This document shows, piece by piece, positions 7,487-16,900 of a stretch of 39,756 bases of DNA. Made by a program: the position numbers and the translations under genes. The notes beneath the pieces are model-generated. The model saw only the letters and a program-made list of their open reading frames with translations, was not told the origin of the DNA and did no database searches. The DNA lies in NCBI GenBank assembly GCA_937906455.1, contig CALCYT010000022.1, forward strand, positions 1 through 39,756, read 5' to 3'. Source of the stretch: an uncultured Bacteroidales bacterium. Its GTDB lineage: Bacteria > Bacteroidota > Bacteroidia > Bacteroidales > F082. Numbering within the stretch: position 1 is the first letter of the stretch; every line of letters begins with the position of its first letter.

Positions 7487-8467
7487 ATGGTAAAAAAATC
7501 AAAAATCGTTGCCACAGTCGCAACATTGCTCATCGCGGCGGCAGGAGTGATCACAATCCAATCGTGCAAAAAAGAGCAGAACAATCTGCTCAACACACAG
7601 GCAATCATTCAGAAGAGCATCAGGCATCCTCAAAAAATAGAAGACATGGCTGCTTATCTCAAAGGTTTCGGAGAGAAGATGCTTAACTCTAAGGACAACG
7701 AAACTCTTACAATGGAGGAAGCTTCTTGGCATCTCACCGCCTACCAAAATTTCATGTATGGAGATGTCAACGACTATTATACAGATATTGTATATGATGA
7801 AAAAGAGTACACTGTTCCCGTGTCCAATGGCATGGTGACATTGTCAGATCTTGGGTTATTGTATAAGGCTACGGCAAAAGACATTGTCAAGTTTTATCAA
7901 GGCTCAATGCTGAATAACAAAAAAATCATGTATGTAATTTCAGAGATAGATGAATCGGGTAAAGTGATTGTCAACATGGCTCTCACAAGTTCCGAAAATT
8001 CGAAGTATTATTACTTTAATTTTGAAAGCGAATACGACTCCATCGTGTTTTGCGACTCGCTCTTCCCAAATCAGAATGGCTATCATTGGTTTAGCGAGGC
8101 TCCCACTATACTTGAGGAACAAATTCGGAACTTTGGGCCAGCATCCATGAGACCGAACGATTATGAAAGAAAGTATTATTCGTCATTTGAGATAAAGCTC
8201 TTTGACCATAATGACTATCCGGGAATGATATATTATTATGGTAACGGCATATATAACAGTTATTTGTCTCCCGAAGACATGTGTTTTTATCTTGACTCAT
8301 ATTTGGGCATTGTTGTTGAAAACAGGCCACAGAGCTATGATGTCGTGGAATGCAATGTAATCCCACATTGGGGTAATCCAGGGAAAGAAGGATTTCCCCA
8401 ATATCATGAATTACGCATAAAGTACGGTAATCCAAGCATGTCCGGAAATCATCCGGTTTATGATTAG
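7487..8467 (+). CDS. Lipoprotein of unknown function (first lipoprotein/T9SS pair)
   Basis: Protein of 326 residues with a lipoprotein signal ending ITIQSC (Cys about residue 27) followed by KKEQ. The body is acidic and aromatic-rich (for example YGDVNDYYTDIVYDEKEYTVP) and no known domain was recognised. The leader MVKKSKIVATVATLL...GVITIQSCKK resembles that of the lipoprotein at 10285, MNKKRTFAVLTSLII...GIVTFNACNKK, although the mature parts do not look alike. Each lipoprotein is followed by a T9SS gene, so the two pairs look like copies of one module. Attachment to the outer membrane and cooperation with the next T9SS protein are inference. Confidence 0.7.
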   Translation: MVKKSKIVATVATLLIAAAGVITIQSCKKEQNNLLNTQAIIQKSIRHPQKIEDMAAYLKGFGEKMLNSKDNETLTMEEASWHLTAYQNFMYGDVNDYYTDIVYDEKEYTVPVSNGMVTLSDLGLLYKATAKDIVKFYQGSMLNNKKIMYVISEIDESGKVIVNMALTSSENSKYYYFNFESEYDSIVFCDSLFPNQNGYHWFSEAPTILEEQIRNFGPASMRPNDYERKYYSSFEIKLFDHNDYPGMIYYYGNGIYNSYLSPEDMCFYLDSYLGIVVENRPQSYDVVECNVIPHWGNPGKEGFPQYHELRIKYGNPSMSGNHPVYD

Positions 8468-8476
8468 TGGCGACAA

Positions 8477-8517
8477 AACAGTTGTGTCACGGGGCGTGTC
8501 TTTATGATACAACTGTT
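8477..8517 (+). other. Inverted repeat/hairpin between lipoprotein and T9SS gene
   Basis: AACAGTTGTGTCA and TGATACAACTGTT form a 13-bp stem with one G-U pair and a 15-base loop. No T run follows, so it is more likely an RNA stability or attenuation hairpin than a strong terminator. Confidence 0.5.
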
Positions 8518-8558
8518 GCATAATATCAGATAAGTTTAACACATTAAAATTTACAATC

Positions 8559-10037
8559 ATGAAAAAGTCATTAACAATAATCGCGGTTTTGTTGTTGTCA
8601 TTCACCGCGTCAGCGCAGCACACATACATTCACAACACCGAGGAGGGCGATTGCCGCCAGAGCTACAATTCGGTGGTAACATCGGACGGATGCATCATCA
8701 TTGACGAGGATATTTTTGATGGTCCCACCGCTTCCATTGACGTGGGCATAAATTTCCTGAAAATCAACCCCCAAGATGGTTTTGTCGGCAATCTGTTTGT
8801 TGACGACATAATCCCCGATTTGCACAATATGCTGGCGAAAAATGTCAATGCGCCCGATGAGAATGTTTATTTGTATTTCTCAAACGACAACGGCACAAAT
8901 TACCATAATGTGCTGACGTTCACGGACGCCATGGAGATGACTGGGAGGACGTGCGTGCCATTGCCAATAGAAGGCGACATGAAATGGCTGAGATACCATA
9001 TGATGGATGACGGGGACTTCATCGCATCTTGGCATGACTCGACTGACGACACCTGCACCCGCAGATTTGCCAGATTCGGACTTGACAGCTCGCTGAAAAC
9101 CTTGTCGGAGCCGATAGCTGTCACCGGAGAAATGCCCGTAAACAATCCATTCTTCGTAATTGAAGGCGAGCCTCTCAGAATAGGCTTCCTCTCTTATGAC
9201 TACCATAAAACATCCTATGGATGGAGCAGCAACGGCGATTTATATGTCTATGTGCTTGACCAGAATCTGCAACTGGAACAAATCAAAACCATTCAGAAAA
9301 TAGGGCCATACTTTTTAAATGTTTCCAACAATGTTTCTGTGACAAATTTGGATGACGGCTTTTTCGCCATAATGACCTGGCGCGATAATTTGGATGGCAA
9401 CAGCAACAAATACCGCGTGATTGGCAAGTATGACAGGAATCTGAATTTTGTAAAATATCATCAAATACAAGTTCTGGCGGAAGCGGACTATCCGCAGCCC
9501 ATAGCCTATGACGCGGACAACAACGCTCTTTATGCTATATGGTATGACACAAGTCAATATGGTTTATCGGGTTTCAAAACTCATTTAAGATGTATAGACG
9601 CCAGTAATATGACCATGATTTGGGAAAAGGAATGCATAAAAGGCATCGATGGCAATATCATAAACACCTTGAGAGTTATGGATGACAACACCGTTGCCTT
9701 GTCCGGCTTCATGTCATACAAGGGTTCGAGCAGTTTTTTTGACTCGTATGCTTTTGCCGTTTTTGTCGAAAATAGTGACGGTGTCGATGACAATGTGATG
9801 CCTGACAGTCCTTTCACCTGCCATCCCAACCCTGCGAAAGATGTCATCAGCATCAGCTTTGCAGAAAACATGGGCTGCAATTCAATAGCAATCTATTCGA
9901 TAGACGGGCGTTTGGTAAAGTCGCAGAACTTTAACTCCGGCACTATCGACGTCTCAGGCCTCAGCTCAGGCGTTTACGTGATGAAGGTGAGGATGTCTGA
10001 CGGCTCAGAGTTCACTGAGAGAATCATAAAGGAATAG
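8559..10037 (+). CDS. Secreted protein with T9SS type A sorting domain (intact copy)
   Basis: Protein of 492 residues with a signal peptide (SFTASAQ). The ~400-residue body has recurring beta-rich units with DxD/DG turns (such as SYNSVVTSDGCIII, GFFAIMTWRDNLDGN, YPQPIAYDADNNALYAIW), which suggests a beta-propeller-like or similar repeat fold. The C terminus is a T9SS type A domain: FTCHPNPAKDVISIS, IAIYSIDGRLVKSQ, IDVSGLSSGVYVMKVRMSDG and a final ERIIKE. The protein should cross the outer membrane via T9SS and be released or anchored. It resembles the 36206-37708 product in size and layout. A 9-bp minisatellite starts two bases after its stop. The binding target is unknown. Confidence 0.8.
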   Translation: MKKSLTIIAVLLLSFTASAQHTYIHNTEEGDCRQSYNSVVTSDGCIIIDEDIFDGPTASIDVGINFLKINPQDGFVGNLFVDDIIPDLHNMLAKNVNAPDENVYLYFSNDNGTNYHNVLTFTDAMEMTGRTCVPLPIEGDMKWLRYHMMDDGDFIASWHDSTDDTCTRRFARFGLDSSLKTLSEPIAVTGEMPVNNPFFVIEGEPLRIGFLSYDYHKTSYGWSSNGDLYVYVLDQNLQLEQIKTIQKIGPYFLNVSNNVSVTNLDDGFFAIMTWRDNLDGNSNKYRVIGKYDRNLNFVKYHQIQVLAEADYPQPIAYDADNNALYAIWYDTSQYGLSGFKTHLRCIDASNMTMIWEKECIKGIDGNIINTLRVMDDNTVALSGFMSYKGSSSFFDSYAFAVFVENSDGVDDNVMPDSPFTCHPNPAKDVISISFAENMGCNSIAIYSIDGRLVKSQNFNSGTIDVSGLSSGVYVMKVRMSDGSEFTERIIKE

Positions 10038-10039
10038 TA

Positions 10040-10156
10040 ATTAACGCCATTAAGGGCATTAATGCCATTAATGCCCTTGATGCCATTAACGCCCTTAATG
10101 CCATTAACGCCCTTAACGCCCTTGATGCCATTAACGCCCTTAATGCCCTTAACGCC
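10040..10156 (+). repeat. 9-bp minisatellite, 13 units
   Basis: Thirteen contiguous units of 9 bp with consensus (A/C)TTAA(C/T)GCC fill this span. Variants are mostly A/C at position 1, G at position 4 or C/T at position 6. The array begins two bases after the stop codon of the T9SS gene. A shorter array of the same unit follows the broken T9SS gene at 12070. Confidence 0.9.
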
Positions 10157-10284
10157 GCTAAAAAGCTGCAGTTAAAAATTTTAAAATTATTGTCAAAGGA
10201 AATAACACAGAATATATAATAGGTGTCGAGTAACTGAAAAATTTTAAAATTACACAATTTAATAACGTTAAAAATTTTTAAATC

Positions 10285-11214
10285 ATGAACAAGAAAAGAA
10301 CATTTGCTGTATTAACATCTTTAATCATAGTGGCAATTGGAATCGTAACATTTAATGCCTGCAACAAGAAAAATGTTCTGCAAGAAATTGAAGTAAAAGA
10401 ACTTGACGAAGAACATGACCAAAGCATTATTGAAAACATCCTCCTGTCAAATGATGCTGGTATTCCTTTTCCAACTGGAAGTAAGGCTTATGTAGAAAAC
10501 AATGAATATTTACTAATACTGCCACAAGGGTATTATTGGGTTGTACAATCTGTTGAAAATCGCAGTTTAGTAGATGAAGCATCTGAGATATCATTTAGAT
10601 GTATTTGTGAAGAAGGTGACAGCAACAAGTGTTATCCAGTATGTTTAAAAGAAACATATTTTTGTGCGATGGAAAACGGGTGCCATACTTGTCGCAGAGA
10701 AAATGTAACGGCGAATAATGGCACTCAAAGAGGAGCGGAAGTACAAGTTTTGGGGTTGATAAACCGCAATGCCGGAATAACAATCATCACAGATCAACCC
10801 ATCCCTGAAGAAAACGACAAATTTGTTAAACTACCGATAAGTAATATGGATGTCATTCACGGCAATGCCTTTGAAGCTCTATTTCAATTGGAAGATGTTT
10901 TTGACTATTTTAACAATATTGTTACTGAATCTGAAAAAAGGAACGTTGAACTTAACACGTATACTTTCCTCAATATTTTTGGGAATTTAGTATTAGCTCC
11001 TTTGGCTGAGAATATGGATATTAGTATAAACAACACTGTAATATTGCCAAAATCAATACCGGCCGGATCGTCAGTCGAGACAAAGATTTCATGTAATTGC
11101 ACTTCTGGAAATTCAGGATGTACGCTCGAACAAAAGTCATTCTGCGGTTTGAAATTATATTATTGTGATGTACAAGGTTGCACATCGTGTGTGATGAGTG
11201 GACCTGAGCAATAA
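10285..11214 (+). CDS. Lipoprotein with duplicated cysteine motif (second lipoprotein/T9SS pair)
   Basis: Protein of 309 residues with a lipoprotein signal ending VTFNAC (Cys about residue 26) followed by NKK. Two Cys clusters share one pattern: the first (about residues 104-136) runs CIC ... C ... C ... YFC ... GCHTC, the second (about 275-305) runs CNC ... GC ... SFC ... YYC ... GCTSC. The spacing similarity suggests internal duplication of a small disulphide or metal-binding unit. The middle part shows no recognised domain. It precedes the broken T9SS gene at 11334, mirroring the 7487/8559 pair. No homologous family is known to me; disulphide stabilisation outside the cytoplasm is the simplest reading. 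Confidence 0.7.
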   Translation: MNKKRTFAVLTSLIIVAIGIVTFNACNKKNVLQEIEVKELDEEHDQSIIENILLSNDAGIPFPTGSKAYVENNEYLLILPQGYYWVVQSVENRSLVDEASEISFRCICEEGDSNKCYPVCLKETYFCAMENGCHTCRRENVTANNGTQRGAEVQVLGLINRNAGITIITDQPIPEENDKFVKLPISNMDVIHGNAFEALFQLEDVFDYFNNIVTESEKRNVELNTYTFLNIFGNLVLAPLAENMDISINNTVILPKSIPAGSSVETKISCNCTSGNSGCTLEQKSFCGLKLYYCDVQGCTSCVMSGPEQ

Positions 11215-11216
11215 TG

Positions 11217-11233
11217 TTGTTTTGTCAAAACAA
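11217..11233 (+). terminator. Weak hairpin after the Cys-motif lipoprotein
   Basis: TTGTTTT and AAAACAA pair around a 3-base loop directly after the stop codon at 11212-11214. The stem is AT-only and only a short T run follows, so termination would be inefficient at best. Confidence 0.3.
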
Positions 11234-11333
11234 TTTAATAAAACTAAAAATTAACTTATAGAACTTAATTACCATGAAAAAATTTACACTCTCATTGCAC
11301 ACATCAGCCAATGGATGATTAAATCGTAATATT

Positions 11334-12067
11334 ATGCAAAATGCCAAAACAAAACTGCTATTATACTTGTTGTTAGGTATTACAATGAGCATTGAAGCGC
11401 AATACACTTTTGAACAAACTTTATCATTTGAAGACGGCGTTGTTCGTGAATGTAATGCTGTTGTTGAAACCAATGATAATGGTTTTGTTGTTAGTTGCAT
11501 ATCAATAAAAGAATATGGCGATAATGATGCCCTCATCGCCATATCGCCGGAAGGTGAAATAACAGCTACTCTAATACACCAGATTGATGGTAAAAATCTA
11601 AAGTATTGCGGCTTGTTCCGCCATCCGGATTATGACAATGATTTTTTGGCGATTGCTACTCTCATAAATGAATCATTGGTTCAAAACACATTTGCCTTTT
11701 TGCATATCGACGCAGAATTAAATATAATAAGCCAGAATATTTGTTTTTTAGGTGACGATTATTCACATTTGAACCTATACACTCAAGAGATGCCCAACAT
11801 AATTCTTGAAACGGACAGTACAGTGGTTGTCGCCGCCCACTGTCAAAAGACTGAAGGCTACTGTTATCTTTTTGCCCGTATTCTCTATCGATGGACAAAT
11901 GATTGGGTCTCAAAATTATTCGTGTGATATGGCCGATTTTATATATGATTTTTCGGCCAAAAGCAGAAACAAACATCGACATCTCAGGCCTCAACGCAGG
12001 CATTTATGTGATGAAAGTGAGAATGTCCGATGGCTCAGAGTTCACTGAGAGAATAGTAAAGGAATAG
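11334..12067 (+). pseudogene. Broken T9SS protein gene with frameshifts and internal loss
   Basis: An open frame to 11927 encodes a signal peptide (MSIEAQ) and ~170 residues of body of the same style as the intact T9SS protein at 8559 (VVRECNAVVETNDNGFVVSC). The sorting domain then continues in other frames: VFSIDGQMIGSQNYS is readable in a second frame around 11877-11920, and DISGLNAGIYVMKVRMSDG through ERIVKE in a third frame from 11972 to the TAG at 12065-12067. The intact paralog has about 490 residues, so much of the body is missing too. The truncated 197-residue product could still be made but would lack its export tail. A short orphan reading frame (MKKFTLSLHTSANG) at 11274-11318 may be the remnant of another leader. 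Confidence 0.75.
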
Positions 12068-12069
12068 TA

Positions 12070-12132
12070 ATTAACGCCCTTAATGGCATTAATGCCATTA
12101 ATGCCATTAATGCCATTAAGGGCGTTAACGTC
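12070..12132 (+). repeat. 9-bp minisatellite, 7 units
   Basis: Seven units of the same 9-bp family as 10040-10156 (ATTAATGCC and variants). It too begins two bases after a T9SS-tail stop codon. Its last unit, GTTAACGTC, runs without a break into a third partial copy of the T9SS tail. Confidence 0.85.
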
Positions 12133-12189
12133 ATGAAAGTGAGAATGGCCGACGGCTCAGAGTTCACTGAGAGAATAGTAAAAGAATAA
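12124..12189 (+). pseudogene. Orphan fragment of a T9SS tail
   Basis: These 66 bp read VNVMKVRMADGSEFTERIVKE and a stop, nearly identical to the ends of the proteins encoded at 8559-10037 and in the broken gene ending at 12067. No gene body precedes it; it is joined directly to the minisatellite. The stop lies 4 bp before the 3' end of the convergent gltX. Confidence 0.75.
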
Positions 12190-12193
12190 ACAA

Positions 12194-13711
12194 TTATTTT
12201 AAAACTTCAACTCCTTTTTCAATTCTCTTCAGTGCCTCTTCTTTTCCGACGAGTGCCAGAATTTCATGGATATGCGGGCCCTTGCCGGCTCCCACGAGCA
12301 TCAGGCGCAAGCCGTTCATCACGGGACCCATGCCGAGTTCGTTGCCTGTAATCCATTCGTTCAACACCTTTTCGATGTTCTCTGCGCTGAAATCGTCAAT
12401 GTTTCTTATCACTTCCGATGCCTGGCGCATGAGGTCGGCGCTGTTCTCTTTCCAGCGTTTCTTAACCGTCACCTCATCGTAAGTGGTAGGCTCCTCAAAG
12501 AAGAAGAAGCTCTGGTCCCACATCTCCTTCACGAAGTTGACACGGTCTTTCACCAATGCCGCCACCTTTGTAACGTATTGAATATCAGCATCGATGTTTT
12601 TTTCAGACTTAAGCCATTCCTTATACTCAGCCCCAACTTCCTCGCTTGAGCGGCGCATCAGGTATTCATGGTTGAACCATTTAGCCTTCTCCACGTTGAA
12701 TCGCGCTCCCGACTTGCTGCAGTGGTCGAACGAGAACGCCTGTATCAGCTCGTCCATGGAGAAAATCTCCTGTTCCGTGCCGGGGTTCCAGCCAAGCAAT
12801 GCGAGCATGTTGATGAACGCCTCGGCGTAATATCCCGACTGCTTGTAACCCGATGAAATCTCGTGAGTCTCAGGGTTCTCCCATTGCATTGGAAACACTG
12901 GGAATCCGAGACGGTCACCGTCACGTTTGCTGAGTTTGCCGTTGCCGTCGGGCTTGAGCAGCAACGGAAGATGCGCGAACTCCGGCGATTCCCATCCAAA
13001 TGCTTGATACAGAAGCACATGCAATGGCATTGACGGAAGCCATTCTTCGCCTCGGATGACATGCGAAATCTTCATCAGATGGTCGTCAACGATGTTTGCC
13101 AAATGATATGTCGGCATGCCGTCTGACTTAAACAGCACCTTGTCGTCCAAAGTGTTGGTATTCACCTTTATGTCTCCGCGGATGATGTCGTGCATCTCCA
13201 CGATATGGTTTTCCGGCATCATGAAACGCACGGTGTAAGGTGTGCCGTCAGCGAGCAGCTCATCGACATCTTCTTTGGTCATTGTCAACGAGTTACGCAG
13301 CTCCTGACGTGTCTCGGCGTTATAGATAAACGTCTTTTTCTGTGCTTCGGCTTCTTTGCGGAGGTTGTCGAGCTCCTCAGCTGTGTCGAAAGCATAGTAT
13401 GCATGGCCTTTCGCGATGAGCTCGTCGCTGTATTGCTTGTACAGATGCTTGCGGTTGCTTTGTTTATACGGGCCGTAGGGACCTCCCACGATGTCACTCT
13501 CATCGAACTTGATGCCACACCAGTCGAGAGACTTTATGATATAATCCTCGGCACCCGGCACGAAGCGCGTCTGGTCGGTGTCTTCAATGCGGAGCAGCAT
13601 TTTCCCGCCGTTTTTCTTCGCGAAAAGATAGTTATACAAAGCGGTTCTCACGCCGCCGATATGCAGCGGACCCGTCGGGCTCGGGGCAAAACGTACACGT
13701 ATTTCTTTCAT
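12194..13711 (-). CDS. gltX: Glutamate--tRNA ligase
   Basis: Class I aminoacyl-tRNA synthetase of 505 residues that charges tRNA-Glu in the cytoplasm. The HIGH-type motif appears as FAPSPTGPLHIGG near the N terminus, and the KMSKS-type motif as KLSKRDG at about residue 257. The anticodon-binding helical domain makes up the C terminus. Length is normal. The ATG sits 17 bp after a perfect -7 element. The 3' end abuts the decayed T9SS tail fragment of the neighbouring accessory island, so gltX marks the boundary between that island and the housekeeping block. Confidence 0.97.
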   Translation of the reverse strand: MKEIRVRFAPSPTGPLHIGGVRTALYNYLFAKKNGGKMLLRIEDTDQTRFVPGAEDYIIKSLDWCGIKFDESDIVGGPYGPYKQSNRKHLYKQYSDELIAKGHAYYAFDTAEELDNLRKEAEAQKKTFIYNAETRQELRNSLTMTKEDVDELLADGTPYTVRFMMPENHIVEMHDIIRGDIKVNTNTLDDKVLFKSDGMPTYHLANIVDDHLMKISHVIRGEEWLPSMPLHVLLYQAFGWESPEFAHLPLLLKPDGNGKLSKRDGDRLGFPVFPMQWENPETHEISSGYKQSGYYAEAFINMLALLGWNPGTEQEIFSMDELIQAFSFDHCSKSGARFNVEKAKWFNHEYLMRRSSEEVGAEYKEWLKSEKNIDADIQYVTKVAALVKDRVNFVKEMWDQSFFFFEEPTTYDEVTVKKRWKENSADLMRQASEVIRNIDDFSAENIEKVLNEWITGNELGMGPVMNGLRLMLVGAGKGPHIHEILALVGKEEALKRIEKGVEVLK

Positions 13712-13727
13712 CTGTTTAAAATTTTTG

Positions 13728-13735
13728 CAAAGATA
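13728..13735 (-). promoter_or_regulatory. -7 promoter element of gltX
   Basis: The minus strand reads TATCTTTG, a perfect TAnnTTTG, 17 bp upstream of the gltX ATG, implying a leader of about 10 nucleotides. Confidence 0.65.
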
Positions 13736-13804
13736 GTGATTTTTAGAATACAGAAGTCAGAAGCAGGAAGCAAGAATTATTTTTGTTTTTAAAAACCTCA
13801 AAAA

Positions 13805-13832
13805 ACTAAAGACTAAAGACTAACGACTAAAG
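13805..13832 (+). repeat. Heptamer tandem repeat (ACTAAAG x4)
   Basis: Four 7-bp units, ACTAAAG, ACTAAAG, ACTAACG, ACTAAAG, followed by ACTTCTT. The array lies in the 247-bp divergent spacer between gltX and the DUF4175 gene. Degenerate heptamer arrays also occur at 24956 and 28798. Confidence 0.7.
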
Positions 13833-13934
13833 ACTTCTTCGTATCTCTACAAGTTTATTCTCATTTCAAACGCCAGTATAAATCTACACACTTCTTTTTT
13901 AATTTTTAAACATCCTCATTTTAACGAAAATTAG

Positions 13935-13942
13935 TATCTTTG
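13935..13942 (+). promoter_or_regulatory. -7 promoter element of the DUF4175 gene
   Basis: TATCTTTG is a perfect TAnnTTTG 16 bp before the ATG at 13959. No -33 TTG was found at standard distance. Confidence 0.65.
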
Positions 13943-13958
13943 CAAATTTATATGTATT

Positions 13959-16900
13959 ATGGAGAAAAATGCGTTGATAGTAAAAATCGAGCACTTCATC
14001 AGGAAGTTCTACCTCAACCGCCTCATCCAAGGCGCGCTGATAGGGCTCATCTTGATGATAGCTTTGTTTTTGATTGTCAACGGAATAGAGTATTTCTCTT
14101 GGCTCCCGCAAAAAGGAAGGCTGATACTACTGCTGCTGTTAGTTCTTGGCACGGTTTTTGTCGCTATATTCTATTTTACCATACCGATAATCAACCTCAT
14201 CCGCTTCCGGAAAAAAATGTCGGATAAACAAGCTGCCGTCATAATCGGAAAGTTCTTCCCTGAAATAAGCGACAAACTGCTGAATACCATCCAACTTTCA
14301 GAAAATCTATCGCAAAACATTGACAATCAACTGCTTATTGCGGCAATTGAACAGCGTATCGAGAATCTGAGACCCGTCAATTTCTCAGATGCAGTAAATC
14401 TAAAAGAGAATTATAAGTATCTGAAAATATTCGGATTAGCGTTTGTTATTTTAAGTATTACTTTAATATTTCTTCCCGACTTCTCCAAAAAACCTGTCGA
14501 GCGTATTTTCAACTATTCGCAGGAGTACGTGAAGCCTTTGCCGTTTGAGGTACAGCTTTCTGCCACCGAAATCGAGGTGTCGCAGGGCAAAGACGCCGAG
14601 TTCAGAATCCATGTCACCGGCGAACGGCTGCCCAATGCCTTCTATATCAGGGGCAACACAGGCGTGAGGATGATGAACCGACTGAGTACCAACGACTTCC
14701 GTTTCGTCTTTAAAAACGTCAACCAAAATGAGTCGTTCTTCGTCGAAGGCGGCGACTACCGCAGCCCGATGATAAATCTTACGGTGAGACCCAACCCTGC
14801 CATGCTCTATTACGAGGCAAAACTGACATTCCCGAAATATATCCATCGGAAAAACGAAAACCTCAGCGGCAAGACACGACTCATCGTCCCGCAAGGCACC
14901 GAGGTGGAATTTGTGTTTCACACTCGCTATGTTGACTCCGTCGCCATTGACACACAATCTGTTATGTCACGACAAGAGGGGTCTGACGAGTACATTTACA
15001 ATCTGAAAGCCTTGCAGACTACGAGATTCAACGTCACCTTATATAATAGCTGGAACGCCTCCTCCCCCATCCCGTTCACCCTCGAGGTGATTCCCGACGC
15101 CTATCCCGACATCTCAGTGCAGAATTTCCACGAAGACTTCTCCAAGCAGACATATTATTCGGGACTTATCGCCGATGACTACGGCTTCACCAAGCTTTTG
15201 TACCATTTCGAGGTGGACGGCAAGCCGAACCAGTCGTTTGTGAGAGAGATTCCCGTTGATAAGAGAAATGTCCGCAATTCATTTTACTATAGCATTGATA
15301 TTGATACACTTACGCTGTATCGTGGCGATGAGATAAAGGCTTATTTCGAAGTGTTTGACAACGACGGCATCAACGGACCGAAATCGAAACGCTCAGAGGT
15401 GTTTTATCTTGTGCTTCCAACTACCGAACAACTCGATTCCATAGCTGATAACACTGAGAATCAGATACTTAACAATCTGAACCAGCGTTCCGACGAGCTA
15501 CAGAATCTACGTAAGGACATAGAAGACATGCTCCGTGACCTGATGTCGAAAAAAGAACTCGACTGGAGCGACAAAGAGAAGATGAAAGAGCTTCTCGAGA
15601 AGCAGAAAGAGGTTCAGCAGGAATGGGAGAAGATTCAGGAGGAACAGAAGGAACTGTCAGATTTCATTAAGGAAAACGAGCTTTCATCAGATGAGCTTGT
15701 CAGGAAACAGGAGGAGATAAACAAGCTCTTCAACGAGGTCATCCCCGATGAGATGAAGAAGCTCATGGAGGAAATCGAGCAGATGCTCAACGAGATGCCG
15801 CGCGAACGGATGCAGGAAATCATGAAAGACCTGAAGAAAAACAACGAGTCGCTGCAAAAAATGATGGACCGCAACCTCTCGCTTTTAGAGCAGCTGAAGG
15901 TGGAGAAAGACATGAACCGGCTCATGGACGAGATGCAGCGTCTCGCCGACGAGCTACTCGACAACACCGACTCTATTTCCGCACAAGACGCTGAGAATCA
16001 ATTCAATAGGATGGAACAACAACTCGATTCCATCATTGAGAAAAACCAAGGGCTGAGCGACCCGTTCGACATCAACAAAGACGAAGAGGCTTTCGATGAG
16101 ATTAAGCAAGACCTTGAGGATGCCGAAGATTCGGAAGACGGCGGAGAGCATGAGAGTGCAAAAAAACAGAAGCAGAAAGCCGGTAAGAAGATGAAGGAGA
16201 TGGCTGAAAACATGAACTCCCTCATGATGGGAGGCAGCATGGACCAGCTCGCGGAAGACGCCGACATGGTGAGGATTCTGCTCGAAAACGTGGTGCGCTC
16301 GTCGCATGCAGAAGAAGAGCTTATGCTGAAAACCGGCGCGATGAAAAAAGACGACCCCACCGTATCGCAAAAAATCTCACGCCAGAAAGAGATTTCAGAC
16401 AATTTCACTATGGTCGAGGACTCGTTACGCAAGATGGCAAACCGTCAGACAAGCGTTAAGAACTTCGTTTTCAACGAGTTACAGATAATAGACCAACAGA
16501 CGGAATCAGCCATGCAGGACATTTTGGAGCTTAAATTCGGCAGCGCGGCACAAAAACAACAAAGGGCAATGATGTCGATGAACAACCTCGCCCTGATGCT
16601 CGCCGAGTCGCTCGAAGAAATGGATATGCAGATGGACGGCTCAAGCAGCGGCTCGTGCTCGAAACCGGGTAAATCGAAGGGCAAACAAGGCAAGCCCAAG
16701 AACATGAAAAACATGCAAGACCTTCAGAATCAATTAGGTGAGCAGCTAAAGAAGATGCAACAGCAGATGCAGCGACAGCAACAAGACGGCATGCCAATGC
16801 CTGAGATGAGCGAGGAGCTCGCGCGTATGGCCGCTCAACAAGAGCTTATCCGTGAAGGCATGCAACAGATTCTCAATGAGATGAAACAGAACGGCGTACT

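Noticed and set aside
10024..10257. Minus-strand frame of 77 codons rich in Ala, Leu and Met
   Set aside because: It is produced by translating the 9-bp minisatellite; no start context or family supports it.
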